Shown one piece after another: positions 42,381-50,547 of a stretch of DNA of 64,000 nucleotides; within the stretch, counting starts at the first letter, position 1; every line of letters starts with the position of its first letter. The position numbers and the translations under genes were made by a program. This stretch comes from Haladaptatus pallidirubidus (GTDB lineage Archaea > Halobacteriota > Halobacteria > Halobacteriales > Haladaptataceae). Where the stretch lies: assembly GCF_020700235.1 (NCBI RefSeq), contig NZ_CP085304.1, forward strand, positions 212,261-276,260, read 5' to 3'. The notes under the pieces are model-generated. The model did no database searches. It saw only the letters and a list, made by a program, of their open reading frames with translations, and was not told the DNA's origin.

Positions 42381-42578
42381 ATGGCAACCACCATTACCGT
42401 CGAAGGTATGAGTTGTGGCAGCTGTGAACAAACTGTTGAAGATGCACTTCTCAATGTCGAAGGCGTAACTACTGTTAACGTTGATCGATCGACTGAGAGC
42501 GCAACAGTCGAAGGAAATACGAACGCAGATTCCTTAGTTACCGTTGTTGAAGATGCAGGTTACTCTGCATCAGCTTAG
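42381..42578 (+). CDS. copZ: HMA-domain copper chaperone (CopZ-like)
   Basis: 65 residues from ATG 42381; a GTG nine bases upstream is possible. MATTITVEGMSCGSCEQTVE has the GMSCxxC copper site, then ALLNVEGVTTVNVDRSTESA and a final helix with EDAGYSASA. It should bind Cu+ and hand it to the HMA domains of the neighbouring ATPase. It diverges from the regulator gene. Confidence 0.93.
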   Translation: MATTITVEGMSCGSCEQTVEDALLNVEGVTTVNVDRSTESATVEGNTNADSLVTVVEDAGYSASA

Positions 42579-42686
42579 ATTACACTCTGCGTCGCATTGA
42601 CTGTCATTTATTTCCACCATCTTTAACAGGAGTTCGTTATCATCAGAGATGACTAAGCAAGAGCCTCCGTTTGAATGACTAAGCGG

Positions 42687-43256
42687 CTAATTTGAGATAC
42701 GGTTTGATTTCAAAGATGATAGTATCATACCACCTCTAATATGAGATAATGATTCTGAAACGGACACTAATCGGTCAAGTTCAAGGTGTTTTTGAGAACC
42801 CGCGATCGGCGATTCCCCAGCAACTACGAGTGTCGACATAAGGATTATTGCTCCGCCGCCGAGAGCCAGAACGAAAATAAGGGTTGTCAAATCCGAAAGA
42901 ATCCGGCTACCAAGTTGAAACGGAATGATAGCGAGTCTACTCACCATGTCCATTACTCTTAGAACCGTCGCACGGCCAAGTTAGGCAATTCGATCATTGA
43001 GGTAATGATTGGTAAATGAGTGAGTCGCATTGGCGATACCGTGCGTAAAAAACAAGGTTAGAAGGGGAATTAAAAGAACAAAGTACATTCCGACGAGCGC
43101 GACTTCGACAATAAACGGCACCCCAAAAAACCACTGTTTCAGCCCAATATACTCCTTGGTCGTTCCGGTATAGTAGCTGAGTGTAGCTCCAAGAAAGCGA
43201 TGGGCATCATAGAACCATCCTACAAGCTCTTCTAAGCGTGCTCACACTTTCGCACC
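42687..43256 (-). pseudogene. 3' half of a duplicated MFS transporter gene, inverted and broken
   Basis: The minus frame reads EELVGWFYDAHRFLGATLSY, then YTGTTKEYIGLKQWFFGVPF, then VEVALVGMYFVLLIPLLTLF, then NHYLNDRIA-stop-LGRATVLRVMDMVSRLAIIP. This matches the C-terminal half of the intact MFS gene at 43329 (GWFYAGYSLFGAILSYYTGA, VNDQIDTLGRATVLSAMAMV). It has an in-frame TAA in the middle and a TGA (43244-43242) near its 5' end. The N-terminal half is absent. The two copies face away from each other. Confidence 0.88.
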
Positions 43257-43328
43257 ACCAAATTATTACGATATTAGTGAAACGTAATAACGGAATCTAA
43301 TTATAAGTATCTAATTAATACCTTTCCT

Positions 43329-44582
43329 ATGAGTGTTCTCTCTTGGAGTCGTTCGTGGGATTCGGCGCGAAGAGGCATCCTGAAATACTATCTCTATAAA
43401 GCGACTAAAGCAGTCGAATTCTATCGGCCAATCATGTACCTTTTCTTCCTTGCACAAGAGCTCAGCTTCACGCAAATCGCGATTCTGGAGGCGCTTTACA
43501 ACCTGACAACCCTGTTCGGAGAAATTCCGACTGGGTATATCGGTGACCGCGTCGGGCGTCGGATGAGCCTGCTTATCGGAACCGTCCTGATCTCCGTGAC
43601 GCTCCTCGGCATCGGTCTCGCCGGGTCGTTTCTCACGTTAGCGGTTCTCTACGTTCTTTGGTCCACGGGATACAATTTCCGGTCGGGGAGTGAAGATGCG
43701 TGGCTCTACGATACGCTCACCGACGATCTCTCCGAAAACGAGTTCGCCCACGTTCGCGGACGTGGTGAATCTGCCGCGCTCGCAGTCGGTGCTGGTGCAG
43801 CCATCGTTGGGGGCTATCTCGGTAGTATCGACCTCTCGTACCCGTGGTTCGTGGCGGCTGCCGTCACCGGCCTCGGTGCCGTGGTACTCCTTACGATGGA
43901 TGAGCCAGAGACGTACAAGGAAACCAATACTGACGACTTGAGTATGCGTCGAACTGTTGGAATCGTCAAAGACGCTCTCTCACGGCGGAATCTCCGATCG
44001 TTCATCCTCTACTACTACGTCCTGTACGCTGCCGTCACGTACCTCATCTTCGTATTCCTCCAGCCAATCTTCCAGACCATCGTCGTGGATCTCGGTGTGT
44101 CGCAGTCACAAGTCGAATCGCTGCTGGGGTGGTTCTACGCCGGGTACAGCCTCTTCGGGGCCATACTTAGCTATTACACCGGTGCAATCAAGGAGCATAT
44201 CGGTGTTCGAATGTGGTTCCTCGTTCTGCCATTCATCGTGGGAGCGGCGCTGGTCGGGATGTACTTCGTTCCTCTCCTCGCGCTCCCGACGTTCTTGGTT
44301 GCCCGAGGCCTGTCCGATGTGACGCGGTCGTTTGCCGGTCAGTACGTCAACGACCAGATTGACACCCTTGGTCGAGCGACCGTGCTAAGTGCGATGGCGA
44401 TGGTCAGCGGTTTGGCCGTTGTTCCGTTTCAACTCGGGAGTGGCGTTATCTCCGACTCAGTCTCTCCCTTGTTCGCGCTGGCTGTTGCCGGCGTGATCCT
44501 CGTTGGTGGGTCGGGAGCAATCCTACTGTGGGAGGTGCCAGTTGCAGAGGGTGTCTCAAGCTCGGCGAGCGAAAGTACGTAG
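43329..44582 (+). CDS. MFS transporter
   Basis: 417 residues with 12 predicted spans. N-terminal YYLYKATKAVEFYRPIMYLF, then LYNLTTLFGEIPTGYIGDRVGRRMSL, the MFS motif A (GxxxDRxGRR type). The second half has TRSFAGQYVNDQIDTLGRAT. Similar proteins are annotated as generic efflux MFS transporters; the substrate is unknown. A broken inverted copy of its 3' half lies 70 bases upstream. GC-rich codons contrast with the A/T-rich copy. Confidence 0.88.
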   Translation: MSVLSWSRSWDSARRGILKYYLYKATKAVEFYRPIMYLFFLAQELSFTQIAILEALYNLTTLFGEIPTGYIGDRVGRRMSLLIGTVLISVTLLGIGLAGSFLTLAVLYVLWSTGYNFRSGSEDAWLYDTLTDDLSENEFAHVRGRGESAALAVGAGAAIVGGYLGSIDLSYPWFVAAAVTGLGAVVLLTMDEPETYKETNTDDLSMRRTVGIVKDALSRRNLRSFILYYYVLYAAVTYLIFVFLQPIFQTIVVDLGVSQSQVESLLGWFYAGYSLFGAILSYYTGAIKEHIGVRMWFLVLPFIVGAALVGMYFVPLLALPTFLVARGLSDVTRSFAGQYVNDQIDTLGRATVLSAMAMVSGLAVVPFQLGSGVISDSVSPLFALAVAGVILVGGSGAILLWEVPVAEGVSSSASEST

Positions 44583-44686
44583 GATCCGTCTTCAGTGAAT
44601 GAGAATGACTTCCAGCATCGTTGCAAAGCCGATCGACATGTCGTGATATGCTGCATCTCATAGCATGCCAGAAGTGGATAGATTTA

Positions 44687-45740
44687 TCAGTTCACCGTAT
44701 GAGTGTGTTCGTCATGGCTGCTCTCGTCGCCGATGGATTCCGAGCGGTGGAGCCAGTAGAGGAACAAGAAAAACACGGTTGCCAGCACGTTCAACACCAT
44801 CTTGTAGTTCATCTCGATTTTCACCTCTGCGATCTGCACGCTCGAGGCGGGGGGGATGCCCCCGACACCGAGGAAAAGGAAGTGGATGACGAATCCCGTA
44901 AGGACTGCGGAGACGAAGATCATCCCCGAGAGGATGGCCGCGAATTTCGTCTCGTAGTACTCCCGATAGGCCTCCATGATCGGTGGGACGATGAGGTCGG
45001 CGTAAATGTAGCTCAGCACCGACCCGAATGGGAGGCCGTTTGAGAAGAGGACTGCAGCGAATGGGACGTTGCCGACCGAGCAGACGAACGTCGCGACACC
45101 GATAACGGCACCGAGGACGGCGGTCCAGAAAACATAGACGGGTAGACCGAACGTCGCGCCCGAGAACACCGATGTCCACACCTGTTCGGGGATGAAGCCA
45201 GCGATGAGGCCAGCGAAGATGAATCCGATGGCGATCTCGTCCCAGAGCATGCCCCATTCTTTCCACTGTTTGTCGGCGAGCGCCTTCCAGCCAGAGAGCG
45301 ACGTCGCTTGTTCTCGGATGGTCGTGTTGGCTTCTTCGGGGTCGAAGCTCTCCTTGCAGGACTGCGAACAGAAGTAGTACGTCTGGCCGTCGTGTTCGGT
45401 GGTATAATCAGCTTCATCAGGGTTTACTTCCATCCCACAAACTGGGTCTTGAACAGTTGGAGCACCTTCATCGAGGCGTTCTGACGGGCCTGTTCGACGA
45501 CTTCGTCGGGGACGACGTAGACGAACCGAGTACCATCAGGCCGATGAGCACGAAGCCGCCGGTGATGTCCGCGAGCAGGAACTGCCAGCCGAGTAGAATC
45601 CAGATGACCGCGCCGATTTCGATGACGAGGTTCGTACTCGCAAACATGAACGCACCGATGGTCGCCGCCGCCGACCCTCCCTTCTTGAAGAGGTTCCACA
45701 TTTCCGCGCAACTCGACAGTCTGGCCGAAGTCATCCACGC
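44687..45740 (-). pseudogene. DUF318-type permease with inserted YHS domain, split by frameshifts
   Basis: The pieces, 5' to 3', are: LSSCAEMWNLFKKGGSAAAT and FMFASTNLVIEIGAVIWILL in one frame; RFVYVVPDEVVEQARQNASM in a second; then in a third VQDPVCGMEVNPDEADYTTE (YHS domain, with YYFCSQSCKESFD) and five spans such as FCSVGNVPFAAVLFSNGLPF through a His-rich end. Intact relatives are one protein with two permease halves around a YHS metal domain. The N-terminal spans are also missing. The ORF 44687-45433 (248 codons, first Met in GMEVNP) is the only long part still open. Confidence 0.78.
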
Positions 45741-46650
45741 CGAATCGCCATCGAACTGAAATTGCGACTCAACGTTCTCGTAGAAACGTTCGTGCAAACA
45801 ATATGGATGACATGTTATGATTAGACATCCGTATACAATAGTAGTTTGATTTATTGTCACCTCTGATGTAGTCATGAAGGGGGAGTACTATGTTCGAGAC
45901 ACCACGACAAACAAAACAGACAAGTTTCGGCACTCTTGCCGGTGTCCAAACTACCATGTCATTAGATACCATGTAGTACAGTGTTGGGTCTTGCATAAAG
46001 GAGATCATTACCCGACAAATGTGGGGTGTTCGTGGCGCCATCCACCGTCCCCCCCCACAATTACTAAGAGAGCAGTGATAACGTTCTACGTCGATCGGCA
46101 GGTATCCACGTCGACATTCAATCACCGTTTTCATCACGGGGGTGCCATAAGACGATTCCACGAGAATAGCCAGACTCGTAAACACCCACAAAATAACCGA
46201 GTGCTTTCGAATGTCACGGACTGCACACAGATTGATCCGGGGGTTCCGGGGGTTGGTCACTTCCGCTTAGAAAACTATGGAGCAGTACACCACACACCAC
46301 CGCTTCCCGTGTAATCTGTCGGTGGAAATCCCCTAGCGTCCGATAACAGCCATTCACATATCTATAAACCATATGACGATACATCAAACACACAAACTTT
46401 CGAGTCGAGATTATCGACGATCAACGGAGGCTTGCTAGTAGATCATACTAACCTGATCATGTGGTTGTTCGTGACGCTGGAAGATGAGACTACATAGCCA
46501 AGAGCAACTCAAATGCACGATTTTGGCTGATTAGCCCGCAGCACCACCCGGTTCACTTTTCGTAAGTGGAAACGTTATCGAAGAGGAGGAATTTCGTACT
46601 GATTTCTCATTTGAGGAGTTCGGATCGGTGATCGAACTTGGATCCCTATC
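45741..46650. other. Long region with no supported gene
   Basis: About 900 bases. Two long overlapping ORFs on opposite strands (45769-46260 minus, 45874-46314 plus) lack motifs and have unlikely composition. A coding-like stretch on the plus strand near 46555-46665 (NVIEEEEFRTDFSFEEFGSV) runs into the transposon left end and may be a gene fragment. Confidence 0.4.
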
Positions 46651-46668
46651 TTTCTTCAAGGAGAGAAT

Positions 46669-46686
46669 CCCGCCGTTTACGGCGGG
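46669..46686 (+). repeat. Hairpin at the left side of the TnpB element
   Basis: CCCGCCGTTTACGGCGGG is a 7-bp stem with a short loop. It resembles the right-end hairpin of IS1341-type elements, and lies 106 bases before tnpB. It may be the left end of this element or the right end of an older one. Confidence 0.6.
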
Positions 46687-46791
46687 AGTGAATCCGGCAA
46701 TCCCTCCACAGTCCACCGTCGATGGCAAGGCTGGATATTCAACGCTGTCGCAATCCCCACCATTAAGTAACTACTCTGAAATAGGCTATGT

Positions 46792-48042
46792 ATGGCGATT
46801 GAGGTCACGCGCACCTACGTTGGCTCCATCCAGAACCACCAACAGGTCTGCGACGGCCTCGACTCGCTCGGAGACTCTGCCTCGAAAATCTGGAACGTCG
46901 CACGCTGGACAGCCGACCGTGTATGGGATGAAATTGGTAAAATCCCAGACGAAGGCCCGCTTAAATCGTACATGAAGAACCAGTCGTGCTGGAAAGACTT
47001 GAACGCACAATCCAGTCAGAAAGTCATCGAAGAACTTTCCGACGCTTTCCAGTCATGGTTCGACCTGCGACACAAAGACGACAAGGCAAATCCGCCCGGC
47101 TACCGCAAACACGGCGACACCCGACCACGAAGCACGGTCACGTTCAAAGCAGACGGGTTCAAGCACGATCCCGAGAACAACCGCGTCCGGCTCTCGAAAG
47201 GCTCGAACCTCAAGGAGTCTTGGTCGGACTTCATCCTCTGTGAGTACCAGAGCCGCCCAGACGTCGACCTCACCGAGGTCAACAAGGTGCAGAACGTTCG
47301 CGTCGTCTGGAACGGCGACGAGTGGAAACTGCACTTCGTCTGCAAAGTCAGCCTCGAAACCAACGACTCAGCAGGTGACGAAGTTGCGGGAATCGACTTT
47401 GGAATCAAGAACATCGCCACGGTCGCCTTCCCCAACGAATACGTTCTGTACCCCGGCAACTCACTCAAGCAAGACAAGCACTACTTCACGCGAGCAGAGT
47501 ACGATACCGAGGGTGAGAACGGCCCATCGGAGAAGGCGAAGTGGGCACGTCGAAAACTCGTTAACCGCGAGACGCACTTCTACCATACTCTTGCAGACGC
47601 CATCATCACTGAGTGTGTCGAACGCGATGTTGGCACGCTCGCGGTGAGTTGGCCCGAGGACGTTCGAGAGTCAGACTGGGGCAAGACCGGCAACAAGAAG
47701 TTGCATACGTGGGCGTTCGACCGCATCTACCAGTACCTCGCATACAAAGGCGAGATACGTGGCGTTGAGGTACTGAAAGAAAACGAGTGGGACACATCGA
47801 AGACATGTTCGACGTGTGGTGACGGCACGAAGTCGAACCGGGTCGAACGTGGCTTGTACGTCTGCTCGTCGTGTGGGTTAGTCGGGAACGCGGATTGCAA
47901 CGGAGCGGAGAATATGCGGCAGAAGATAACTCCGAGTCCTCACGGAGAGGATAGGAGTAACGGCTGTGTGGCACAGCCATCGGTACACCTGTTCGACCGC
48001 GAGAGCGGGACGTTTCGGACGAGAGAGCAGGTCGTGTCGTAG
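46792..48042 (+). CDS. tnpB: TnpB RNA-guided nuclease-like protein
   Basis: 416 residues. Helix-turn-helix-like N terminus, OrfB_IS605 central region, RuvC-I Asp202 in EVAGIDFGIKN, zinc ribbon CSTCGDGTKSNRVERGLYVC-SSC, and RuvC-III Asp368 in GNADCNGAENM. At the RuvC-II strand the canonical Glu (as in VIEDL of other TnpB) seems to be Ser286 in TLAVSWPEDVRES, with Glu289 three residues later. Activity is therefore uncertain. It is full length and uninterrupted. Confidence 0.93.
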   Translation: MAIEVTRTYVGSIQNHQQVCDGLDSLGDSASKIWNVARWTADRVWDEIGKIPDEGPLKSYMKNQSCWKDLNAQSSQKVIEELSDAFQSWFDLRHKDDKANPPGYRKHGDTRPRSTVTFKADGFKHDPENNRVRLSKGSNLKESWSDFILCEYQSRPDVDLTEVNKVQNVRVVWNGDEWKLHFVCKVSLETNDSAGDEVAGIDFGIKNIATVAFPNEYVLYPGNSLKQDKHYFTRAEYDTEGENGPSEKAKWARRKLVNRETHFYHTLADAIITECVERDVGTLAVSWPEDVRESDWGKTGNKKLHTWAFDRIYQYLAYKGEIRGVEVLKENEWDTSKTCSTCGDGTKSNRVERGLYVCSSCGLVGNADCNGAENMRQKITPSPHGEDRSNGCVAQPSVHLFDRESGTFRTREQVVS

Positions 48043-48104
48043 ACCGGCAAATATCCCAACTGCAGGACGGGAAGCCCCGGCGTTTACGACGGGGAGGATG
48101 TCAC
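48043..48104 (+). ncRNA. Candidate omega RNA 3' scaffold and right-end hairpin
   Basis: The segment between the tnpB stop and the right end includes GCAGGACGGGAAGCCCCGGC and the hairpin at 48075-48094. By analogy with known TnpB systems, the scaffold of the omega RNA starts inside tnpB and ends here. No expression evidence. Confidence 0.45.
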
Positions 48105-48105
48105 T

Positions 48106-48423
48106 GAGAAACGCCAACTCCCACACAGCACGCTCTTCTCGGTTGATCGGTTGTTTGCTGGTCTTACTGATAGACAGCTCGCCGCTCTCCGACTGGCTTT
48201 GGACAACAGCTACTACACTCAACCGCGAGGCGCATCGACAAAGGAGCTGGCCGAACAGACAAACATCGCTCGGGCAACATTCGAGGAACACCTCCGAAAA
48301 GCCGAAAACAAACTCCTCACGAATGTTGAACCGTTCATTCGGCTTCTCACCGAGTCACAAGCATCCAATGTGCTGGGGACCCGTCAACCATCAGTATCGT
48401 CGGAGACCGTAGAAATAGACTGA
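48106..48423 (+). pseudogene. C-terminal HTH_10 fragment of a Bat-type regulator
   Basis: The frame runs from the transposon right end through FAGLTDRQLAALRLALDNSY, then GASTKELAEQTNIARATFEE and HLRKAENKLL. This is the HTH_10 domain (bacterio-opsin activator type), which normally ends proteins of 200-600 residues. The rest of the gene is not found to the left of the element. A TTG at 48151 could start a 90-residue remnant protein. Confidence 0.8.
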
Positions 48424-48674
48424 CTCAATCACTAATCCAGTAGCATCATTCCATAGGAAAAGTGTCTGTCCTGCCACCCGGAACGGTGACAATCGGGATT
48501 GGGGGCTCGACGATCCAGATGGGAGATCGACCGAAGAGGTGCGTGAAATCCGGGATGAGTTCTGTATATAGAGGGAGAAGCGGAACTACGAATGGATATG
48601 CCCAAGGTGTCATAATTGCTATTTCCCTATCGAAATAACAGTTGTAGATACACTTAAGTGGCATTCTACAATTA

Positions 48675-49418
48675 CTATGTATCGATTTCAAAGGGAAATT
48701 CATTCAAACTTTCCTCGTTCGATGTTGGAGGTAGATACTGTTTCCATTCTCGAGTATTGGGGTCGCCATAATCACCGATGTCAGGATGAGGAGCGATATC
48801 ATCATAGTCCTTTAACCGATCTCTGATTAGCGAGCGAGCGTGCTGGCCTTTCATCGTATCTCCACTAATGTCGTCGAGTGTTCCACGTGGTTGAATTGTT
48901 ATTTCTAGCCCATATCGCGTATACCTACTCTTTCGTTCCGTATAGAACGGAGCGCGTCCAACGATGAACATTGGTTCTCCAGAGAAGCAGAATTCCCATT
49001 CAGAATCATTTGGGTTCGCAGGAATGTCGCTCGGCCATGGTTCTGGATCCTGTGCATTTAGGAATTCGAGAACTCCCCAAAATTGACTACGGTATTCCTG
49101 TTCGCTTTGGTCCCCTGGCGGAGGCTTGAAAAATATCACCAAGGTCGTTCGTTTAGCTATCGACTGATATCGTTCAAGATATTGTCGCAATCCCTCTCTC
49201 ACTTTAAAAAGTGCATCACGATCACGAACATCCCCAGCGAAGAGGTAACGAGCCGAATCGTTACGTTCAGCGTTTACTGCAAAATGACATGGATAATGAG
49301 TATCCCGCATCGTCTTCCTGAACTCAATATATCTTTTTTTCTTCCACGCGATTAGCTCCCCTGTGTCTATCGCATCTTGCAATTCAGATTGGTCAAACAG
49401 TTTCCATTCATTATTCAT
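48675..49418 (-). CDS. YqcI/YcgG family protein
   Basis: 247 residues. Family motifs in order: YPCHFAVNAERNDSARYLFA, then FWGVLEFLNAQDPEPWPSDIP, then SEWEFCFSGEPMFIVGRAPFY and KSRYTRYG, which are the hallmark of the YqcI/YcgG (PF08892-like) family. Function is unproven; some members sit in biosynthetic clusters. It follows the APS kinase gene on the same strand with a 25-base gap, so it may belong to the sulfation cluster. Confidence 0.88.
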   Translation of the reverse strand: MNNEWKLFDQSELQDAIDTGELIAWKKKRYIEFRKTMRDTHYPCHFAVNAERNDSARYLFAGDVRDRDALFKVREGLRQYLERYQSIAKRTTLVIFFKPPPGDQSEQEYRSQFWGVLEFLNAQDPEPWPSDIPANPNDSEWEFCFSGEPMFIVGRAPFYTERKSRYTRYGLEITIQPRGTLDDISGDTMKGQHARSLIRDRLKDYDDIAPHPDIGDYGDPNTREWKQYLPPTSNEESLNEFPFEIDT

Positions 49419-49443
49419 AACTATAATCTCATTTACATATTGC

Positions 49444-50301
49444 TTAATCCTCTAAATGCTGTCCTGTGAGGAGTTCGCTCTTCTCATACTCCTCGCGCGT
49501 CTTGGTTCCGCTAATCTCTGCAACCTCCTCGGGAACCGAAACGACCGAGTACCCGACGTCCCGTCCAATAGCGACGGTATCGACATCCGGAATAATCATC
49601 GTCTCAACGTTTGGATGCTCCCCATAGACGTTCTCGATCAGCTTTCGGCGCTCCTGTGCGGTGAATGGATTATCCTCACTGAGTTCGGTGTCGCGGATGG
49701 CGATAATGACGTTCTTCCCGTTGTCAGCGGCTGAATCGATGATCGTTCGGTGGCCCTTGTGGAGTGGTTGCCAGCGACCGATGAAGATGTGGCTTGGATT
49801 GAACTTGAGGTCCAGTTCTGTGTTAATCTTCTCGATGCTCTTCTCCTCTGAGTCCGTCGCCGTCCGAACTTCGAGTTCGATCTCCTCTAGTTCTGGTACC
49901 TCAAACGGCGCGTCAATACCGGTAAATCCCTTGATTTCACCCTTACGAGCCTGCTCGTACATTCCCTTTATATCACGTTCCTCGCACACTTCAACGGGTG
50001 CGTTGACATAGATGAATGAGACATCCTCAACCTTCTCCGCGATCAGTTCTCGCTGGGAACGATAAGGCGTGATGAACGACGCGACGACATCAAACTCCTG
50101 TTCGTTCAACGCTTGTGCAACTCCAGCAGCCCGTCTGAGGTTCTCGCTCCGATCCTCCTTCGAAAATCCGAGATCGGTATTGAGGGTGTTTCGAAGATAA
50201 TCTCCGTCCAAGTGAACCGTGTTCGGGCCGATTAACCCCTCGGCGAGCGTTGTCTTTCCGGAACATGGCAGTCCGAAGAGCCAGATAGTTTTTCCCGACA
50301 T
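49444..50301 (-). CDS. cysC: APS kinase fused to an HxGH nucleotidyltransferase-like domain
   Basis: 285 residues from ATG 50301, which overlaps the preceding TAA (TAATG). Residues 1-165 are APS kinase: Walker A GLPCSGKT, TVHLDGDYLRNTLNTDLGFS, then ASFITPYRSQRELI and KARGE-like KGMYEQARKGEIKGFTGID. Residues about 170-275 form a small HxGH domain: HIFIGRWQPLHKGHRTIIDS, then EISGTKTREEY, like NMN or cytidylyl transferases. The first domain makes PAPS from APS; the second might make a nucleotide-linked donor or APS itself, which is speculation. It is next to a sulfotransferase gene. Confidence 0.9.
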   Translation of the reverse strand: MSGKTIWLFGLPCSGKTTLAEGLIGPNTVHLDGDYLRNTLNTDLGFSKEDRSENLRRAAGVAQALNEQEFDVVASFITPYRSQRELIAEKVEDVSFIYVNAPVEVCEERDIKGMYEQARKGEIKGFTGIDAPFEVPELEEIELEVRTATDSEEKSIEKINTELDLKFNPSHIFIGRWQPLHKGHRTIIDSAADNGKNVIIAIRDTELSEDNPFTAQERRKLIENVYGEHPNVETMIIPDVDTVAIGRDVGYSVVSVPEEVAEISGTKTREEYEKSELLTGQHLED

Positions 50302-50426
50302 TAATTGATTCCCCCTATGAGACAGGCGAACTCGCCTGCTTCTTTCCAAATATTGTCGCCGGTGGTAGTTTTGGCATTGTACGCCTCGACCAGTTTCGAC
50401 TCTGTGTTCGGTGTGTCGTTGGACAT
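50301..50426 (-). CDS. 41-residue ORF coupled to the APS kinase gene
   Basis: ATG 50426 to TAA overlapping the next ATG (TAATG). It encodes MSNDTPNTESKLVEAYNAKT, then TTGDNIWKEAGEFACLIGG. It is acidic and halophile-like, with composition typical of coding sequence here. The overlap suggests translational coupling. No homologue recognised. Confidence 0.5.
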   Translation of the reverse strand: MSNDTPNTESKLVEAYNAKTTTGDNIWKEAGEFACLIGGIN

Positions 50427-50547
50427 GAGTATCACCTTGCCTGTCACAATTGTGGAGGTCATTGTTGTCGATCTCCGCGGTCATCGTCTTGACATTGACA
50501 ACCGACGCGAGTCGCCCCGCCACTGTCACCGTCCTTTGCTGCCTCGC

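Larger units (their letters stand above)
46669..48104 (+). mobile_element. IS1341-type (IS200/IS605 superfamily) TnpB-only element
   Basis: The element carries tnpB but no tnpA. It ends on the right with a hairpin (48075-48094, CCCCGGCGTTTACGACGGGG) and GAGGATGTCAC, a typical right end. The left limit is uncertain; a similar hairpin at 46669 is the best candidate. In such elements the omega RNA runs from the tnpB 3' end to the right end, and the adjacent flank (TGAGAAACGCC and on) would be its guide. It lies next to a fragment of an HTH_10 regulator gene. Confidence 0.8.

Noticed and set aside
44712..45266. 184-codon antisense or alternate-frame ORF within the YHS-permease region
   Set aside because: Arg/His-rich shadow of the permease frame.
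45769..46260. 163-codon minus-strand ORF upstream of the broken permease
   Set aside because: No motif, Cys/His/Arg-rich and not acidic; overlapped by an equally long unlikely ORF on the other strand.
49444..50529. 361-codon version of the APS kinase with a 76-residue N-terminal extension
   Set aside because: The extension is in another frame over the 41-residue ORF, has no motif, and the ATG at 50301 begins exactly at the kinase domain with a TAATG overlap.
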